DNA from: Mytilinidion resinicola
Taxonomy: Eukaryota; Ascomycota; Dothideomycetes; Mytilinidiales; Mytilinidiaceae
Direction of reading: 5' to 3'
DNA: 64,000 nt
Assembly (NCBI RefSeq): GCF_010093595.1
Contig: NW_022985454.1
Coordinates: forward strand, 673,473 to 737,472
Shown: positions 44,065 to 55,856 of the stretch, piece after piece
Numbering within the stretch: the first letter of the stretch is position 1
Layout: the number at the start of each line of letters is the position of its first letter
Made by a program: the position numbers and the translations under genes
Notes under the pieces: model-generated
The model's input: the letters and a program-made list of their open reading frames with translations, nothing else
Told to the model about the DNA's origin: nothing
Database searches by the model: none

Positions 44065-47000
44065 TCACCTTAAATCTGCAGGCGTCAGGGCTTGAACGAT
44101 ACTTGTGCCCTCGCTGAATCTGGTCCGAAATATCCGGTTGGCGTTTTGGAACATGCCGTCCTTCAGACTAACGACAATGAATTGAGAGCCCTTGAAACGT
44201 GTCTTGATAAGGCGTCCGATGTTTTGCGTGTGTGAAAGATCTAGTGCGGCGTCCACTTCGTCCAGAATATACATGGGTGCTGGCTTGAATTGGAGAAGCG
44301 CCATGATGAGAGAGAGCGCAATTAGGGACCTGCTTGAGTGTTAGATTTACCTCCAGGGTAGATCGTTACGGAGACTCACCTTTGACCTCCACTAAGTTCT
44401 GTCAAGCTCTGCTTCCATACTTTGCCAAGGGAGACCTTGACTTCCAGCCCATCTGAGATCGACTTGCCCTCTGGTGGATCGAGTTTCGCAAAACTACCAG
44501 GGAGTAGTTCGTTGAAGATATTGCCGAAATCGCCATTGACCTTTTCCCATGTTTTCTGCAAGGCCTCTTTCTTGTACTCGTCCAGGCTGACAATCGTCTC
44601 TTCGATTTTGCGCTTATCTTTGATGACAGTTCTCATCATGTTTTTGAGACTGACCTCCTTCTTTTCCACACTGTCTATCATGTTCATGACTTTCGGATTG
44701 ATTTTGTTTTTCATCCCTTGGAAGCGTTCCTTAAGGTTCTTCAAAGTAGACTTGCATTCGCCCATGTTCTGGCCTTTGAAGTCGTAAGGCGAACCTGCTC
44801 GTCCAAAGTTGTCGCACTCGTCGGCAATCCAATCATGCTCCTTCTCGAGCGCCTTCAGTGTATGGGCAGCTGATTCTTGCTCTTTATGGAACTTCTCGAT
44901 CTGATGGCCAAGCTTTTGTTGCTCAAGGCCCTCCTCGGTGATGAGCGCGGATTTGGATCGACTTGCCTCCTCTAAAGCTCGTAACTCATCATCAAATCCA
45001 GTTAGCTTAGCCTGTTCATCTGAAAGGTGAGCTTGGGCGAGATCGTGAGCATCCTAGTATGTTATTAGAACATATCTGAAAGAGGTAGACATAGATACTA
45101 TACCTTCACGTGAGTTTGCTCGGCTACAAGAGCATCGATCTCTTCTTTTTGCGTCGCCAGAGTAGTCTGGGTGTCCTGCAGTTGCTCTTGCGCCGCAGCA
45201 AGATCGCCGGCGCATTGCTCAGACTCAACCATGGCTTCCCGCATTTCTGTCTGAAGCGGCTTGATTGACGCAGAATTCTTGCTCAATGTTTTCTTCAACT
45301 TGTCCAGCGTTGATTGCAGCTCAGCAAGCTTGCTGTCTTTATTGTTCGTAAACTCGCTCATGTCACGCTCGATCCGTTTGATCTCTTTCGAAGCCTCATC
45401 ATGTCTTGCTTTGGCATCGGCGATGTCCTTCTTCAATTGGATTATGTTAGCTTTCATTTCTTCGACCGCTTGAATGATCTACGCTGTGTTAGTGGAATAC
45501 TCCGCTTCAACGACTGAGGGACATACCGAAGAAGAAGAATTGCTACTGATTTGCTCCTCAGTCAGCTTAATCTCATGAGTCTTCAAGTCAAGTTCTTGCT
45601 TGGTTTTCCGAGCAGCATCCAACTTCTTCTTCTCTCGAGATATTGTTGTTTGCAGCGTAGTCAGACTCTTTTCTTGGGCAGTGAGGTCCTTTGTGAGGTC
45701 ATTGAGCTTCTGTAGAGTAACAAGTACACCGCTTGACTGGGGCGCGCTGCCCCCAGAGAGTGTGCCGGACGGGTCGTACACATCCCCTTCAAGTGTTACG
45801 CTTTTCATCCGGACTGCGGGATCGAAGGTTACTCGCTTAGCAGTGTCGGCATCCTCGCAAATGAAGGTCGATCCGAAAACGAACTCCATACCAGCGGTGA
45901 TTTCGTCGTCGTAACCTATCAGATCAAGCGCAAGGTCGACCTTTCCGGGTGCAATTTTCTGAGCGGCACCGAGTTTCTGTCACATTTGTTAATCGAGTCT
46001 AGAAGCACAGAGACCAAAGTTGACCAACCTCTGCAGATGCACGGAATGCCGATATCTTGTTCAACGGGATAATGGTAACCCGCTTCTTTAGTTTACCGTG
46101 ATCGAGAAGTTCCTTGCCGGTCTCTGAAGTGTCTACGACTACGTTGTAGAGGCGACCACCTGCGCAGACCTCGAGCGCAGTTCCTGCTCGCGTGTGCTCC
46201 TTATTAAGAGTAAATAGCTGAGCTACCAAGCCCTTAACCTTCGAACGATCAAAGTTTGGTGAGGGGTCGCTGTAACTGAAGTCAATGTTGGCAACTTTTC
46301 GCTTCAAGCCATCAGCTTGTTGTCGAAGCTCCCGTATTCGAGTCTGAAGAGCCGTTTCCTGCTTGTACATGTCTTCTTCCATTCCAGGTTCGAATCCAAG
46401 TTTTCCGAGATCGGCCTCGAGCTTTTTGGCCTGTGCTCGGAGAGCCTCCAAATCCTTTAAAAGGCCCGAGTTCTGATCCTTGGCCTTCTTCGCTCGAGGC
46501 TCCTCCTCCTTGATGCGCTTCTCAAGATGAGTGATCTTCAACTTTGCTTGCTCCTGTTCTGTCGCCGCAGTGCTGACACGATTTCTTGCGTCTTGAAGTT
46601 GCCCTTGATAGCCGCTTTCTTGCCCTTCTTTAGACGCTACACCGGTCTGAAGGGTTTGAAGGAGCTCTTCCTTCTTCTCGACCTCCTCGGTTTGTTTGGT
46701 TAATTCGTCGTGTGCGGCCTTGTACTTTTCTTGGAGCTTCTCATACACTGCCGTTTTCTGCTTCAATTGAGTCTCTAGCTCTTTCACGCTCTTCTCAACC
46801 TTCTTCCTTCTATCTTCCTCTTCAGCCATGCTTGATTTTTTCAGGTCCAAGACAGTACTGAGGCGAACAATCTCGTGCGAATGAGTCTTCACTTCGTCTT
46901 CCAAAGCCTGGAACTTGCCACCCTTGCGCAGCTCCTTCTCTCTGGTGGCCTTGACCTTCTTGATGTCTTCCTGGAGGAACGAAATCTCGTTCTTGAGCCT

Positions 47001-47953
47001 CACAGCAGACCCCTCAAGATCCTTCGCCCTTTGTTTCTTCGCCTCTAGGTCATCTGCGGACTGTTGTAGTTTCCCTTTGTATCGGACGTAGTCGTGGGCC
47101 ACCACCAATCTAGTGAGCCGCTCGAGGTCGCTCTGTGTCTGCTGGAAGTCTAGAAATGCCCGTTTCTCCTGACGAAGCTTGTCTAGCTTGGGGTCGATCT
47201 CGTCGCGCAGCAATTCGGCGATCTCTTGAACCTTCATTTCCTTCTTGGCCATCGTCTTGAACGCTTTATCTCGTCTGTCCTCAAACATTCGCGTTCCCGC
47301 AGCCTCCTCAATCATAGCAAGTATTTCCACGGGTTTCATGTTTAGCACCTTGGTGATGCGACCTTGCATGATGAGGAAGTTCGGATTGTTGATGTTGAGC
47401 TGGACAGATTGGAAGAGGTTCTGGACGGTTTGTTGCTGCGCGCGGTGCCCATTGATCAGGTATTTACTGGTACCCCCAAGCACGATCTGTCTCGTCACTG
47501 AGATTTGTGCGTATTCCTCGAAGCCAATGGGGCTCTTCTTCTTGTCACGGTTGTCGAAGACGATGGTAACACTGGCCTTGGTCACTCCGGCTTGACCACG
47601 CTTGTATATGAGGTCCTGCAAGTTGTCAGAGACTGTGCTCCGCCAGATTTGTAGCCTAAGAAGCCATACCTGCAAATTCTGAGCGCGAACAGTGCTCATG
47701 TTGGTGATACCGAGAACGAAGCATATCGAATCGAGAATGTTGGATTTACCGCTGCCGTTGAGGCCGGTGACTGCATTGAAGCTCTCGTCCCTTGGCGCTG
47801 TCAGAAGTGTGATTGTTGTGGGTTAGATTGGTACTCACCATCCTGAGATTACCGTGCGGACGGCGTACGATTTGAAACCCTGGAAACAGTTAGCAGCTGC
47901 TCTCCAGACTAATGAACCTCACTTACGTCTATGACTACTTCGACGACCCTCAT
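44065..47953 (-). CDS. smc2: Condensin ATPase Smc2 (Cut14 type)
   Basis: Eight exons, 47953-47927, 47879-47839, 47790-47670, 47615-46029, 45976-45527, 45478-45104, 45053-44380 and 44329-44065, all joined in frame over introns of 47-54 bp, give 1179 residues, the normal Smc2 length. The start [20 protein letters not shown] is typical of Smc2. Walker [10 protein letters not shown] lies at 32-40. Long coiled coils flank a hinge at about 520-690. The ABC signature LSGGQR ends at 1092, and Walker [12 protein letters not shown] lies at 1112-1122. The fourth intron-free exon begins [11 protein letters not shown]. One intron (47669-47616) is a multiple of three without a stop, so read-through would add 18 residues. 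It works with Smc4 in chromosome condensation. Confidence 0.97.
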
Positions 47954-47988
47954 GGCGGCGGTGTGGGCGGGCTGGAGTTGGTTGCTGG

Positions 47989-47994
47989 ACGCGT
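47989..47994. promoter_or_regulatory. MCB-like element ACGCGT upstream of smc2
   Basis: The palindrome ACGCGT lies 36 bp upstream of the smc2 ATG. This is the MluI cell-cycle box bound by MBF in yeasts, which would suit S-phase expression of a condensin gene. Only one copy is present, so chance occurrence is possible. Confidence 0.4.
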
Positions 47995-48040
47995 CAAAAC
48001 AATGCGGAGGGACAGGTCAACAACGCCGGCGTCCTCCGCA

Positions 48041-48061
48041 CACGTGACTACACCGCACGTG
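48041..48061. promoter_or_regulatory. Paired CACGTGAC (E-box/Cbf1-like) sites
   Basis: CACGTGAC occurs at 48041 and again at 48056, a 15-bp spacing, between the 3' end of the rhodanese gene and smc2. CACGTG is bound by fungal bHLH factors (Cbf1, Pho4, SREBP types). Position favours an effect on smc2. Confidence 0.4.
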
Positions 48062-48077
48062 ACTTTCTGGCCTCCCT

Positions 48078-48443
48078 TCATCGCTCGTCGGTGTCAGCCT
48101 TCAGTCCATCTAGTAGCTTGCTCCAAGAGCCGCCTAAAGACTCTTTTGAGGCGATGCCTTTGGTTGATACGTGAGATCGCTGAATTTCTTCCTTTCGGAG
48201 TGTTTCTCTGGCCTCTTCCAATCCGCCGATATCGCGCACATTCTCGAAACCCAACGACTTGAGAGTCTCACGAGCGATTCCAGATCGACGGCCAGAGCGG
48301 CAATAAAGTGTTATCTCATCTGTCTTGCTGGCACGTTGAGCAAGCTGGCTGATGTCCTGATATTCGATGTTGATGGCCGAGCCTAGGAATCCAGTTACGT
48401 ACTCTCCGGGCATACGAACGTCTACAAGCACAGTCCTCGCCAT
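48078..48443 (-). CDS. Single-domain rhodanese-like protein
   Basis: From the first in-frame ATG (48443) the product is 121 residues. It has TVLVDVRMPGEYVTGFLG and SAINIEYQDI, the N-terminal rhodanese pattern, and the active-site loop YCRSGRRSG with the catalytic Cys. It then has GFENVRDIGGLEEA, the usual C-terminal motif. This is a PspE-type sulfurtransferase or persulfide carrier; substrate unknown. The start is uncertain. The reading frame continues upstream without stop to about 48509 but only with a TTG, and an acceptor-like TACGCAG lies just before the ATG, so a short upstream exon, perhaps with a targeting signal, may be missing. The gene follows smc2 on the same strand, upstream by 125 bp. 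Confidence 0.8.
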   Translation of the reverse strand: MARTVLVDVRMPGEYVTGFLGSAINIEYQDISQLAQRASKTDEITLYCRSGRRSGIARETLKSLGFENVRDIGGLEEARETLRKEEIQRSHVSTKGIASKESLGGSWSKLLDGLKADTDER

Positions 48444-49608
48444 ATTTTCTGCGTGTACGAATAGTGATATACGAAGGAGACGCCTGAGTGGAGTTCTTTC
48501 ACGCGGCAATCATGTTAGGAACTTTGGTAGGGGATCAACTGGTATGAATCCCCACGAAAAGGTCCTAATCAATGCTGAAACTACTTATTCTACGGGACGC
48601 CAAAACACAATAGCTGGGAACCAAGCCTTTTCAGCCCTTCCATCTCAACCTTATCCAGAGTCCATTTCAATGCATGCACACCTTCTCAGATATAGGAACG
48701 GCGAGATCGCTTATCAATGTTTGAGTGACTTCGTGAGCTCTCTACCTACGTCTAAATCTGTCAAAATCTTGCCACCAGTACACTTCTCTCTTGCTCCGGG
48801 AGTGAATATCCACCACCTACCACAGTTACCACATGTCCGTCTCTAGGCGCCAAGAACCGTTAACGGGAGAAAAGCCTGAAGGCTAGAACTTTTGGACTCT
48901 AATCCCGATGCTTGTTGGGACACGGCGCATCGCATCCCCGGTTCCTATCCCTGCCTCATGGCAATGTTCCACGTACCGATCCGTCCGCGTGGGCTCATCC
49001 TGTCTCCTCATTGAGAACGGCTTCCGAGCCTAGTAAGGCGTATTTGCCGTGCAAATCGTCTCGCGAGCATAATGGAGTCACGCAGCGATGTAAATATTTC
49101 ATTATGAGACTGCTGGCGCCAGCTAAAGTTTGAGAATCTATTCTCTGCTCGCGTCTCTGGAATGCGCCTTAGGGATGGCAGGTAAGAGGCTCAAATATTT
49201 CGTGGATATTATTGAGGCGAGTATCATACAATTAGCACCAGGCAAATGAGAAAATTCTGTTATTATGGGACTAGATTGCGAATAACGGTAGGTTAAGAGA
49301 TGGAAGATCACTTGCTGAAACAGGCAGGTTACAGCACCCAAATTATCCCCAGTCCCGAGCTCCAGGCTTACCGACTGTAACAATGCTCACGTATTGATGC
49401 ACGAAAGTCTTGCGCGATTGCAGGGCGATATGTCGTACAAAACAAAACATACGATGGGTTTTATGAAATGATAAAATGGATGAATGCCACGCGCGGGAAG
49501 GCGTGATTGGACCCTGTCTTCCTCAACATCACTTGCCTGCGCTGAGCGGTACAGCCTCTAAACCTACACCGAGTGTAGTTCCTGCAGTAATCTCTGCAGC
49601 GACTCGAC
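48444..49608. other. Intergenic between the rhodanese gene and the OPT transporter
   Basis: There is no supported gene in 1.2 kb. A 159-codon plus-strand ORF (48367-48846) overlaps the rhodanese gene antisense and has no family. The section next to 49609 is the presumed transporter promoter and leader. Confidence 0.5.
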
Positions 49609-52310
49609 ATGGCGTCCCTCGTAAGGCGCTTCCAGAGGAAGCCGACGGCGAGCGACGATACGCCAGAAGACACCATTCAGCCCAGTCCGTCCAGCCCTTC
49701 CAGTACAAAGGCGCCCGTTGAGACTGGCAACGAGAAGCTTGACTCCGAGGTTGGCATTGATCGAAACGACCCCACTCACAAGGATGAAGCAGAGGAAGAC
49801 CTCGAACCCGATGTCCGCGCGCTCCCACTACAAGTCCGCCGGATTGTAAGTCTGGAGGATGATCCAACCACGCCGACTATTACGTTCCGGTACTTCCTCC
49901 TTACAGTTCTTTTCATCTCTCCAGGAGCGGTGCTGTATCAGATGGGATATTATCGGACGACGGCATCTCCTTACAGCGTCCTTTTTGTGCAAGTGGGTAC
50001 GTATTATGGAGTCTATGGGGTGGGCCAGCCGGATTGCTTACGATTTGTAGCCTGTCATTACGTTGGCCTGTGGCTTGCTCGTATACTGCCTGCGAAGACG
50101 ATTCGAGTACCATTCACCAAATTCAGCTTCAGTCTCAATCCCGGCCCCTGGAATGCCAAAGGTATGGGCCTATCTCGCCTCCCGAATCCCTTCCTCTATT
50201 AACGTCCTTCTAGAACATGTTCTTGTCACTGTCACGGCAAGCTCAGGCGCTACTTCAAACGCTGCATGGACGGCCATCTCTCTGGCCGAGCTGTACTACG
50301 GTGACAAGATTCCTGCGGCTGCTTGTATATTCTTCATGTGGGCTATCGTCTATCTCGGATACGCAATGGCAGCCCTTGCTAGGCAATTCCTCATCTACGA
50401 CCCTATCTACATCTGGCCACAATCGCTTATGCAGACCGCTCTGTTTGAGACACTCAAATCGTCAAACTCAAACTCCAGAATTGGCCGGAAGCAAAAACAC
50501 GTCTTCTTTGCCGTCCTAGTAGGCGTAACACTCTGGCAATTTCTCCCTGAATACGTCTTCCCCTTCTTCAGCTCTTTGTCGTTCCTGTGTTGGGTTGCCC
50601 CGGAGAACGCCGTTGCCAATTTCATTGGTGCGGGAATTGGTGGCATGGGCCTTCTCAACTTGACTATGGACTGGTCTAACATATCAAATGCTTACGGAAA
50701 TCCAATGGTCATGCCATACTGGACTAGCGTGGTTCTCTTCCTGGCTTTCGCATTCAACTGCTGGGTTCTTCTGCCCGCAGCAAAGTGGGGTAGCCTCGGA
50801 GGTTTCAAATATGGTGCGTTCTTCCTCGATGCCAGACCCAAGAGATTCGTTGTTGAGAGTTTTAATATTAACATTACGGAGGTTTGATGTCCAACCGTCT
50901 CTTCCTAGCAAATGGCACCAGATATCCAGTCGCAGCCTTATTAGGGCCAGACAACACCATGAACGAGACGGCTTATGCATTCTATGGACCCGCCTATATG
51001 GGTATGTCCTCTTCTTATTAGCTCTACCATGTGTACTAAGTGAAAAAAAGGCACCCAGCAAATTTGGGCTCTCTTCTTCGATTACTCTTCTTATATCTCT
51101 GCCTTGACCTGGATGCTTCTATTCGGATGGCCTAAAATTAGTGAAACGATCCAGAAGCTAAGGGCCCGGGCAGCGACTAAGGGACAAAGTCCGGAGTCCG
51201 TTAACCATCTCTACCCAGATAGACTCAATGTTCTTCAACGAGCGTATAAGGAGGTCCCGTTATGGTGGTACACAATCTTGTTTCTCGGGTCTTTTATCAC
51301 TATAATTGTGATTCTTGCTAAAGGGATTTTCTTCATCCCGATATGGACATTTATTGTGGCACTAGCCACTTCCGGATTTATGATCCTCCCGTTCGCATGG
51401 CTGTACTCCCTCTCAAACTACCAAGTCCCAATTGGCTCATTCAACGAGCTGATATATGGCTACATGATCAATTCCAAGGCTGGGGCGAGCCATAGGCATC
51501 CTGCGGGTGCTTCAACGTATGGAGCGATAGCAGGCGACATCTGGTGAGTTTCACGCGATATCCTTTTTTGAGTCAACTAACCACGATTTCGTAGGTACCG
51601 CGCACAATACATGCTACAGGACCAAAAGATCGGGCACTACATGCATGTTCCCCCGCGAGATCTCTTTTTCAGTCAGATATTTGGCGAGTTGATCGGTGTA
51701 CCAATCAACTATGGTATCATTAGATGGGTCTTGTCAACTAAGGGCGAATATCTTCTCGGCAACAAGAAAGAGTAAATAAAATCCATATTCTACCTCTGCT
51801 AGCTCACTACTTACTCCGCCAAGCCCTCTCAATCAATGGACTGGTCAATCCCTGTCTTCTTACAACACCCTCGCCGTCCAATACGTTCTCGTCGGCCCCA
51901 AACGCCTTTTCGCTCAGCACATATACAAGCCTCTCCCTTGGGCGTTCCTCTTTGGAGCCGGCGCTCCCCTCGTCATCTACATCGCACATCGCCTCTTCCC
52001 GCGCGCGAAATTCCACCTCTGGAACATCACCATTTTCGCGTCAGGTATGTCCGTATTTTACGGCAATCTCAGTACGGGGTACACGAGCCGCCTCATCGTC
52101 GCATACATCAGCATGCGGTACTTCTACCGCAAGAGGTTTGAGACATGGCGACGGTACAACTTCCAGATTGCGGCGGCCTGCGATGCGGCGTTCAACATAG
52201 CCATGTTGTTGATATTTATATTCTTCAGCTCAGGAAAAGGGGTCCTGATGCCGAATTGGTGGGGGAATAATGGGGAGAGTGTTGAGCGTTGCTTTGCGCT
52301 CGACTCGTAG
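49609..52310 (+). CDS. Oligopeptide transporter, OPT family
   Basis: Seven exons, 49609-49996, 50051-50161, 50214-50813, 50882-51001, 51051-51543, 51595-51771 and 51824-52310, join in frame to 791 residues, standard for fungal OPTs. The hydrophilic N-terminus (about 95 residues, many Ser/Asp/Glu) precedes roughly 14-16 membrane segments. Diagnostic stretches are PFTKFSFSLNPGPWNAKEHV, YGDKIPAAACIFF, WVAPENAVANFIGAG, GSFNELIYGYMI, AVQYVLVGPKRLF, FASGMSVFYGNLSTGY and VLMPNWWGNNGESVERC. The first intron (54 bp) is in frame and stop-free, so it can be mistaken for coding. Exon 6 appears to end in a stop (AAAGAGTAAA), but splicing at GTAAAT restores the conserved C-terminus. It is likely a proton-coupled importer of tetra- or pentapeptides or glutathione at the plasma membrane. 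Confidence 0.95.
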
Positions 52311-53728
52311 ATGGATTGATGGAAGACGGATCGAGATGGCGTGGGATTGATGTAGCACATGTCTTGTCTCGGCCCAGAAAGCTCGCCAATGGACTAAACT
52401 ATCCAAGTTTGCTAACCATCAGCTTCATGCATATGATCTCATGCACCGGGCACCTCTACCTATAGATAGCGAATTGCGGTTCTTAGCTAAATAAATACTC
52501 GTCACTAGTAATCACAACTCTGAAGAATAGTCAAACGGATGGCTTGGAAGATGAAGTCAAGACGCTATGGTATATCTGCACTGGAGGACTAATTGCACAT
52601 TGTACCTGGCGATTCACGAAGCTAACAGCAGCTTGGCTAATAATAAGTTTACATTGGCGGTACTGGACGGCTCCTGTGAGGGAAGTGCATCCATGAAGCG
52701 TTTGTAGGACCTCGTTTCGACTGTTCTAGCATCACCCTTGTTTCTTTTGTACTTCGCTTTGGGGCCGAGTGAATACATGAACCACCCCGGCTAAGTCAGC
52801 GTGACAGTGAGCACACTCTCCAGAACAGGCTGGACGTCAGTCGTCAGATTCATCAAAGGGCTATGGAGGTGTACGACTGCACGGATCTTGTTTCGTGAAA
52901 TTGAGGGTCGTGAGTCGCTGGCTCGGGAAGATTTGTTTGTGCTGCATCACTTGGCCGTGGTGGCGTCCGGGGCGCGTTTCGGTGCGACTCCGCCCGCTTG
53001 CGAAAACGGTGGGGCAGCGCTCATCCTTCACTCCTTTCATTCCCCTCGCTCCATCCAAGCCCAGCATCCGACCGCCGCCTTTGATTGAAGCGAAAAAGGC
53101 TTGAGCTAACGCCGTTGAACAGCCTTGTCTCTGCTGCTGCTGACGGCTGTTATGATGAGTTTCAAGTCTTCTGTCACGTTCGAGCCCAACCTGCGAGACA
53201 CTCTCAGATGTCGTTGCCCACAGCATCAGGTCCAGGATGGACATTGACGACGCTGCAGTCGGCTTTCTTCCACCGTTTGATTCAAGCCTGGACTCGTCCA
53301 CGGACTGGGTCTGCGTCGGCACATCCTTGTGCTCATCTTGAGCCCACCCGGGATCTCGCTGCTTGGACCGACGCCCAGAGTTTCAGTTCTCTGTTGTCTG
53401 CGCGGAGTAGGCCTTGAAGGCGCAGCCCCCGAGAAACAAATTATCCTTGACCAATTTCGTGTTTGGGGCATCGATCATGCCTGGATATAGAATTAGAGGA
53501 GCCCATGGGGCCAAATCCGGAGTCAATCCCTTCTATATCTACCCTAGACCGGCCTCCCGGTTTCTCTCTCATTCTCGACCTCTCTTTGTTGGATTCACCG
53601 AGCATTTTTTTCAGGCTCGACATTCTTTTCTGTGCGTCTATTACATTCGTTTACCAGGCAGTGCCGCTCTTTTTCACCACCTTTGTACCATCTTCAGTCA
53701 GAAAAAGTTTCCATTCGTTTTCGTCAAA
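52311..53728. other. Intergenic: OPT 3' flank and leader of the secreted protein
   Basis: No gene is supported. Antisense-overlapping ORFs (52801-53088 plus, 52861-53322 minus) show no family. From about 53540 the plus strand is C/T-rich (TCTCTCTCATTC, TTTTTTTCAGG) and leads to the ATG at 53729, as in fungal leaders. The coding frame is open upstream to 53414 but without protein-like sequence. Confidence 0.5.
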
Positions 53729-55531
53729 ATGAAGTTTTCAGACAACTTCTCGATACTCGTGGCCGCGAGCCAGATTGGTGCCGCTGTTGCTGGCCCTTTA
53801 CCACAAGGCTATGGTCAGCCTTCCCAGTCGAGCAGTGCGGCCATCTCAGCACCAACCGCCTCAGAATCGACCGCCTTTACTTCCACCGACCTGTCACCTA
53901 CTGAGATCACTGGTGCTTCAAGTCCCACTAGCTCCAGCTTCAGCTTTACCTTCTTTGTAACCACGGTCACTCCACCAGTTGAATCTAGCACTGTGATCAG
54001 TGTAGCTTCCAGCAGCTCTACAGTCCCGACCTCGCTGCCGTCGCCTTCCTCATCCTCTTCGACCGTCTTGGTGCCGTCTGGCACCGGACCAGGTGTGAAC
54101 TTTACAGTCCCATTCACTCCTCTGCCATCGACGGGTACTGCGGTTTATCCTTCATCATCAACTGGGGCCACCGCAGTGTCTTCCTCCAGCGCATCTTCGA
54201 ACTACACAATCTCGTTCACACTTCCTCCACAATCGACAACCGAGCTTTCGCCTACAAGCTCCGCGACCACCATGCTAGCATTCCCATCAAGCTCATTGAT
54301 CACACCGTCTCTAGGAACTGCGCCTATGTCCCCTCCTCCTTTCCCGTTCCCTTCGTATGTACCCACCGGGTCCGGAGGAGCTTCCTTCCCAGTACCAACC
54401 GCCGGCTCAAACTTGACGATCAGCTACTCTCTGGCGCCGTCCTCGGTTTCAACTCAACAGATACCGACGTTCTTAACGGGTATTACTCCTACCGTTGTGC
54501 CATCGTCGTCGCTTGCGGCCACTGAATTGTCGTCTACTGTGGCCATTCCGTCCTCAACCGAGATTGCCGTTACAGGACTTCCCATACCTTCTACCACCGA
54601 GATTTCCCCTCTCAGCAGCGGTTCACTCGCGATTACACCGATTGGCACACCATCAAGCTCGGCCGGAAGCCCCGACACGACTGTCTGGACAACGTCTGTA
54701 GTCTACACTACGACGGTGATTACTAAGACTACAGCTCAGTCGACTCACGTGATTACCTCTGTAATCCCGATTTACACGACGGTCTGCCCGCTAGCTTCCC
54801 TCACTACTGACACTACCGACTTGTTCCCAACCTTTGTTCCCTCTGCCTTCTCTTATTTCACGGGGCCCGGCGCGACTGGACCCATTGGAACTGGATCTCC
54901 CACCACTGACACCACCGACTTGTTCCCGACTTTTGTTTCCTCTTCCTTTGCTTATTTCACGGGTCCTGACGCTACCGGGCCCATTGGAACTGGATTTCCC
55001 ACCATTACCGCAAGCTCTGGATTCCCCCTTGCACCGCCAGCTCCCACGAGCTCCATCAGTCTGAGCGTTAGCTATTCCCTTGCTCCAACGGTGCCTAGCA
55101 CGTCCCTGGACACTGTCTCAGCTGTCGTCAGTGTCTCGTCCACCGTTCTTTTTCCAATCGGTACTGGCGTCTCGAGCGTAGTCGCTCCCATTTCTAGCAC
55201 CGTCTCGTCTTCAGGGGCTTACGCCACCACGAAGCTTTCGCCCACTGCAGTCAGCTCTAGCGTTTCTGGATTCTCGAGCCCCACAATCAGCATCCCACAC
55301 TTTACTCTCCCGTCCTCGCTAGTACCACACTCAACCCTCGTGACATTTTCGCGCACAATCGGCGGCTACGGCGGCAACGGCGCCGTCCCGACGTCTACAC
55401 CGACGTCCGCACCTCCCGTTGCCCCGCCGACGAATAGCAAGAACTGGTGGGCGGAGTTCCAGAAGTGGCTGCAGGAGCTAGCGAAATGGTTCAAGAGTGA
55501 GGAGAAGAAGGCGAAGGGGCCGAAGAACTAG
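53729..55531 (+). CDS. Secreted Ser/Thr-rich protein with 33-residue tandem repeat
   Basis: The single exon encodes 600 residues. MKFSDNFSILVAASQIGAAVAG is a signal peptide. The mature part is mostly Ser, Thr, Pro and Val, expected to be heavily O-mannosylated, with scattered N-glycosylation sites (NFTV, NYTI, NLTI). A TTVWTTSVVYTTTVITKT patch ending in VCPL resembles modules in fungal wall proteins. Residues 359-391 and 392-424 are a tandem repeat starting TTDTTDLFPTFV and ending ATGPIGTG. The end departs sharply: after a Pro-rich hinge it has NWWAEFQKWLQELAKWFKSE and a Lys-rich tail, an amphipathic Trp-rich helix. No GPI signal is seen. It is likely a cell-wall or secreted protein of unknown role. 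The in-frame open sequence upstream of 53729 is not signal-like. Confidence 0.85.
   Translation: MKFSDNFSILVAASQIGAAVAGPLPQGYGQPSQSSSAAISAPTASESTAFTSTDLSPTEITGASSPTSSSFSFTFFVTTVTPPVESSTVISVASSSSTVPTSLPSPSSSSSTVLVPSGTGPGVNFTVPFTPLPSTGTAVYPSSSTGATAVSSSSASSNYTISFTLPPQSTTELSPTSSATTMLAFPSSSLITPSLGTAPMSPPPFPFPSYVPTGSGGASFPVPTAGSNLTISYSLAPSSVSTQQIPTFLTGITPTVVPSSSLAATELSSTVAIPSSTEIAVTGLPIPSTTEISPLSSGSLAITPIGTPSSSAGSPDTTVWTTSVVYTTTVITKTTAQSTHVITSVIPIYTTVCPLASLTTDTTDLFPTFVPSAFSYFTGPGATGPIGTGSPTTDTTDLFPTFVSSSFAYFTGPDATGPIGTGFPTITASSGFPLAPPAPTSSISLSVSYSLAPTVPSTSLDTVSAVVSVSSTVLFPIGTGVSSVVAPISSTVSSSGAYATTKLSPTAVSSSVSGFSSPTISIPHFTLPSSLVPHSTLVTFSRTIGGYGGNGAVPTSTPTSAPPVAPPTNSKNWWAEFQKWLQELAKWFKSEEKKAKGPKN
54803..55000 (+). 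repeat. Two 99-bp in-frame coding repeats
   Basis: Units 54803-54901 and 54902-55000 are direct tandem copies, each coding 33 residues with a few substitutions. They lie in the Ser/Thr-rich secreted protein, and copy number could vary between strains. Confidence 0.9.
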
Positions 55532-55856
55532 AGAAATTCTACAGAGCATGGTTCTCGAGTGACCATGGCAGGTCCATGATTTCGGATTCATATATCTTCA
55601 AGCGCGGATTTGCATAGGTTCGGCGCATCTCTTTTGTCTTTTTACGGCTGGCCTGGATTGGTCTGATGCATCATGGCATTCACAAAGTTTGAATATCTAT
55701 TTTCACGTATATACTTTTTCTCCAGAACTCTTCAATTAGAGCCCATTTTGATACCAATCAAAGCTACTTGATTTAACATCGCAAGATCGCTAATCGAATG
55801 AAGATGTACTTCCCGGTATCGAGCCATTGTATCTTTGGGAGTATTTTAGAAACCAT
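55532..55856. other. Convergent intergenic region
   Basis: The 325 bp lie between two converging genes and hold both 3' flanks. Nothing else was seen. Confidence 0.5.

Noticed and set aside
48444..48509. Longer rhodanese start at 48509
   Set aside because: The upstream codon is TTG, not ATG. The frame is open but no start is present; an upstream exon is possible but not shown.
53414..53728. N-terminal extension of the secreted protein to 53414
   Set aside because: A clear signal peptide starts at the ATG 53729, and the upstream frame is leader-like and C/T-rich.
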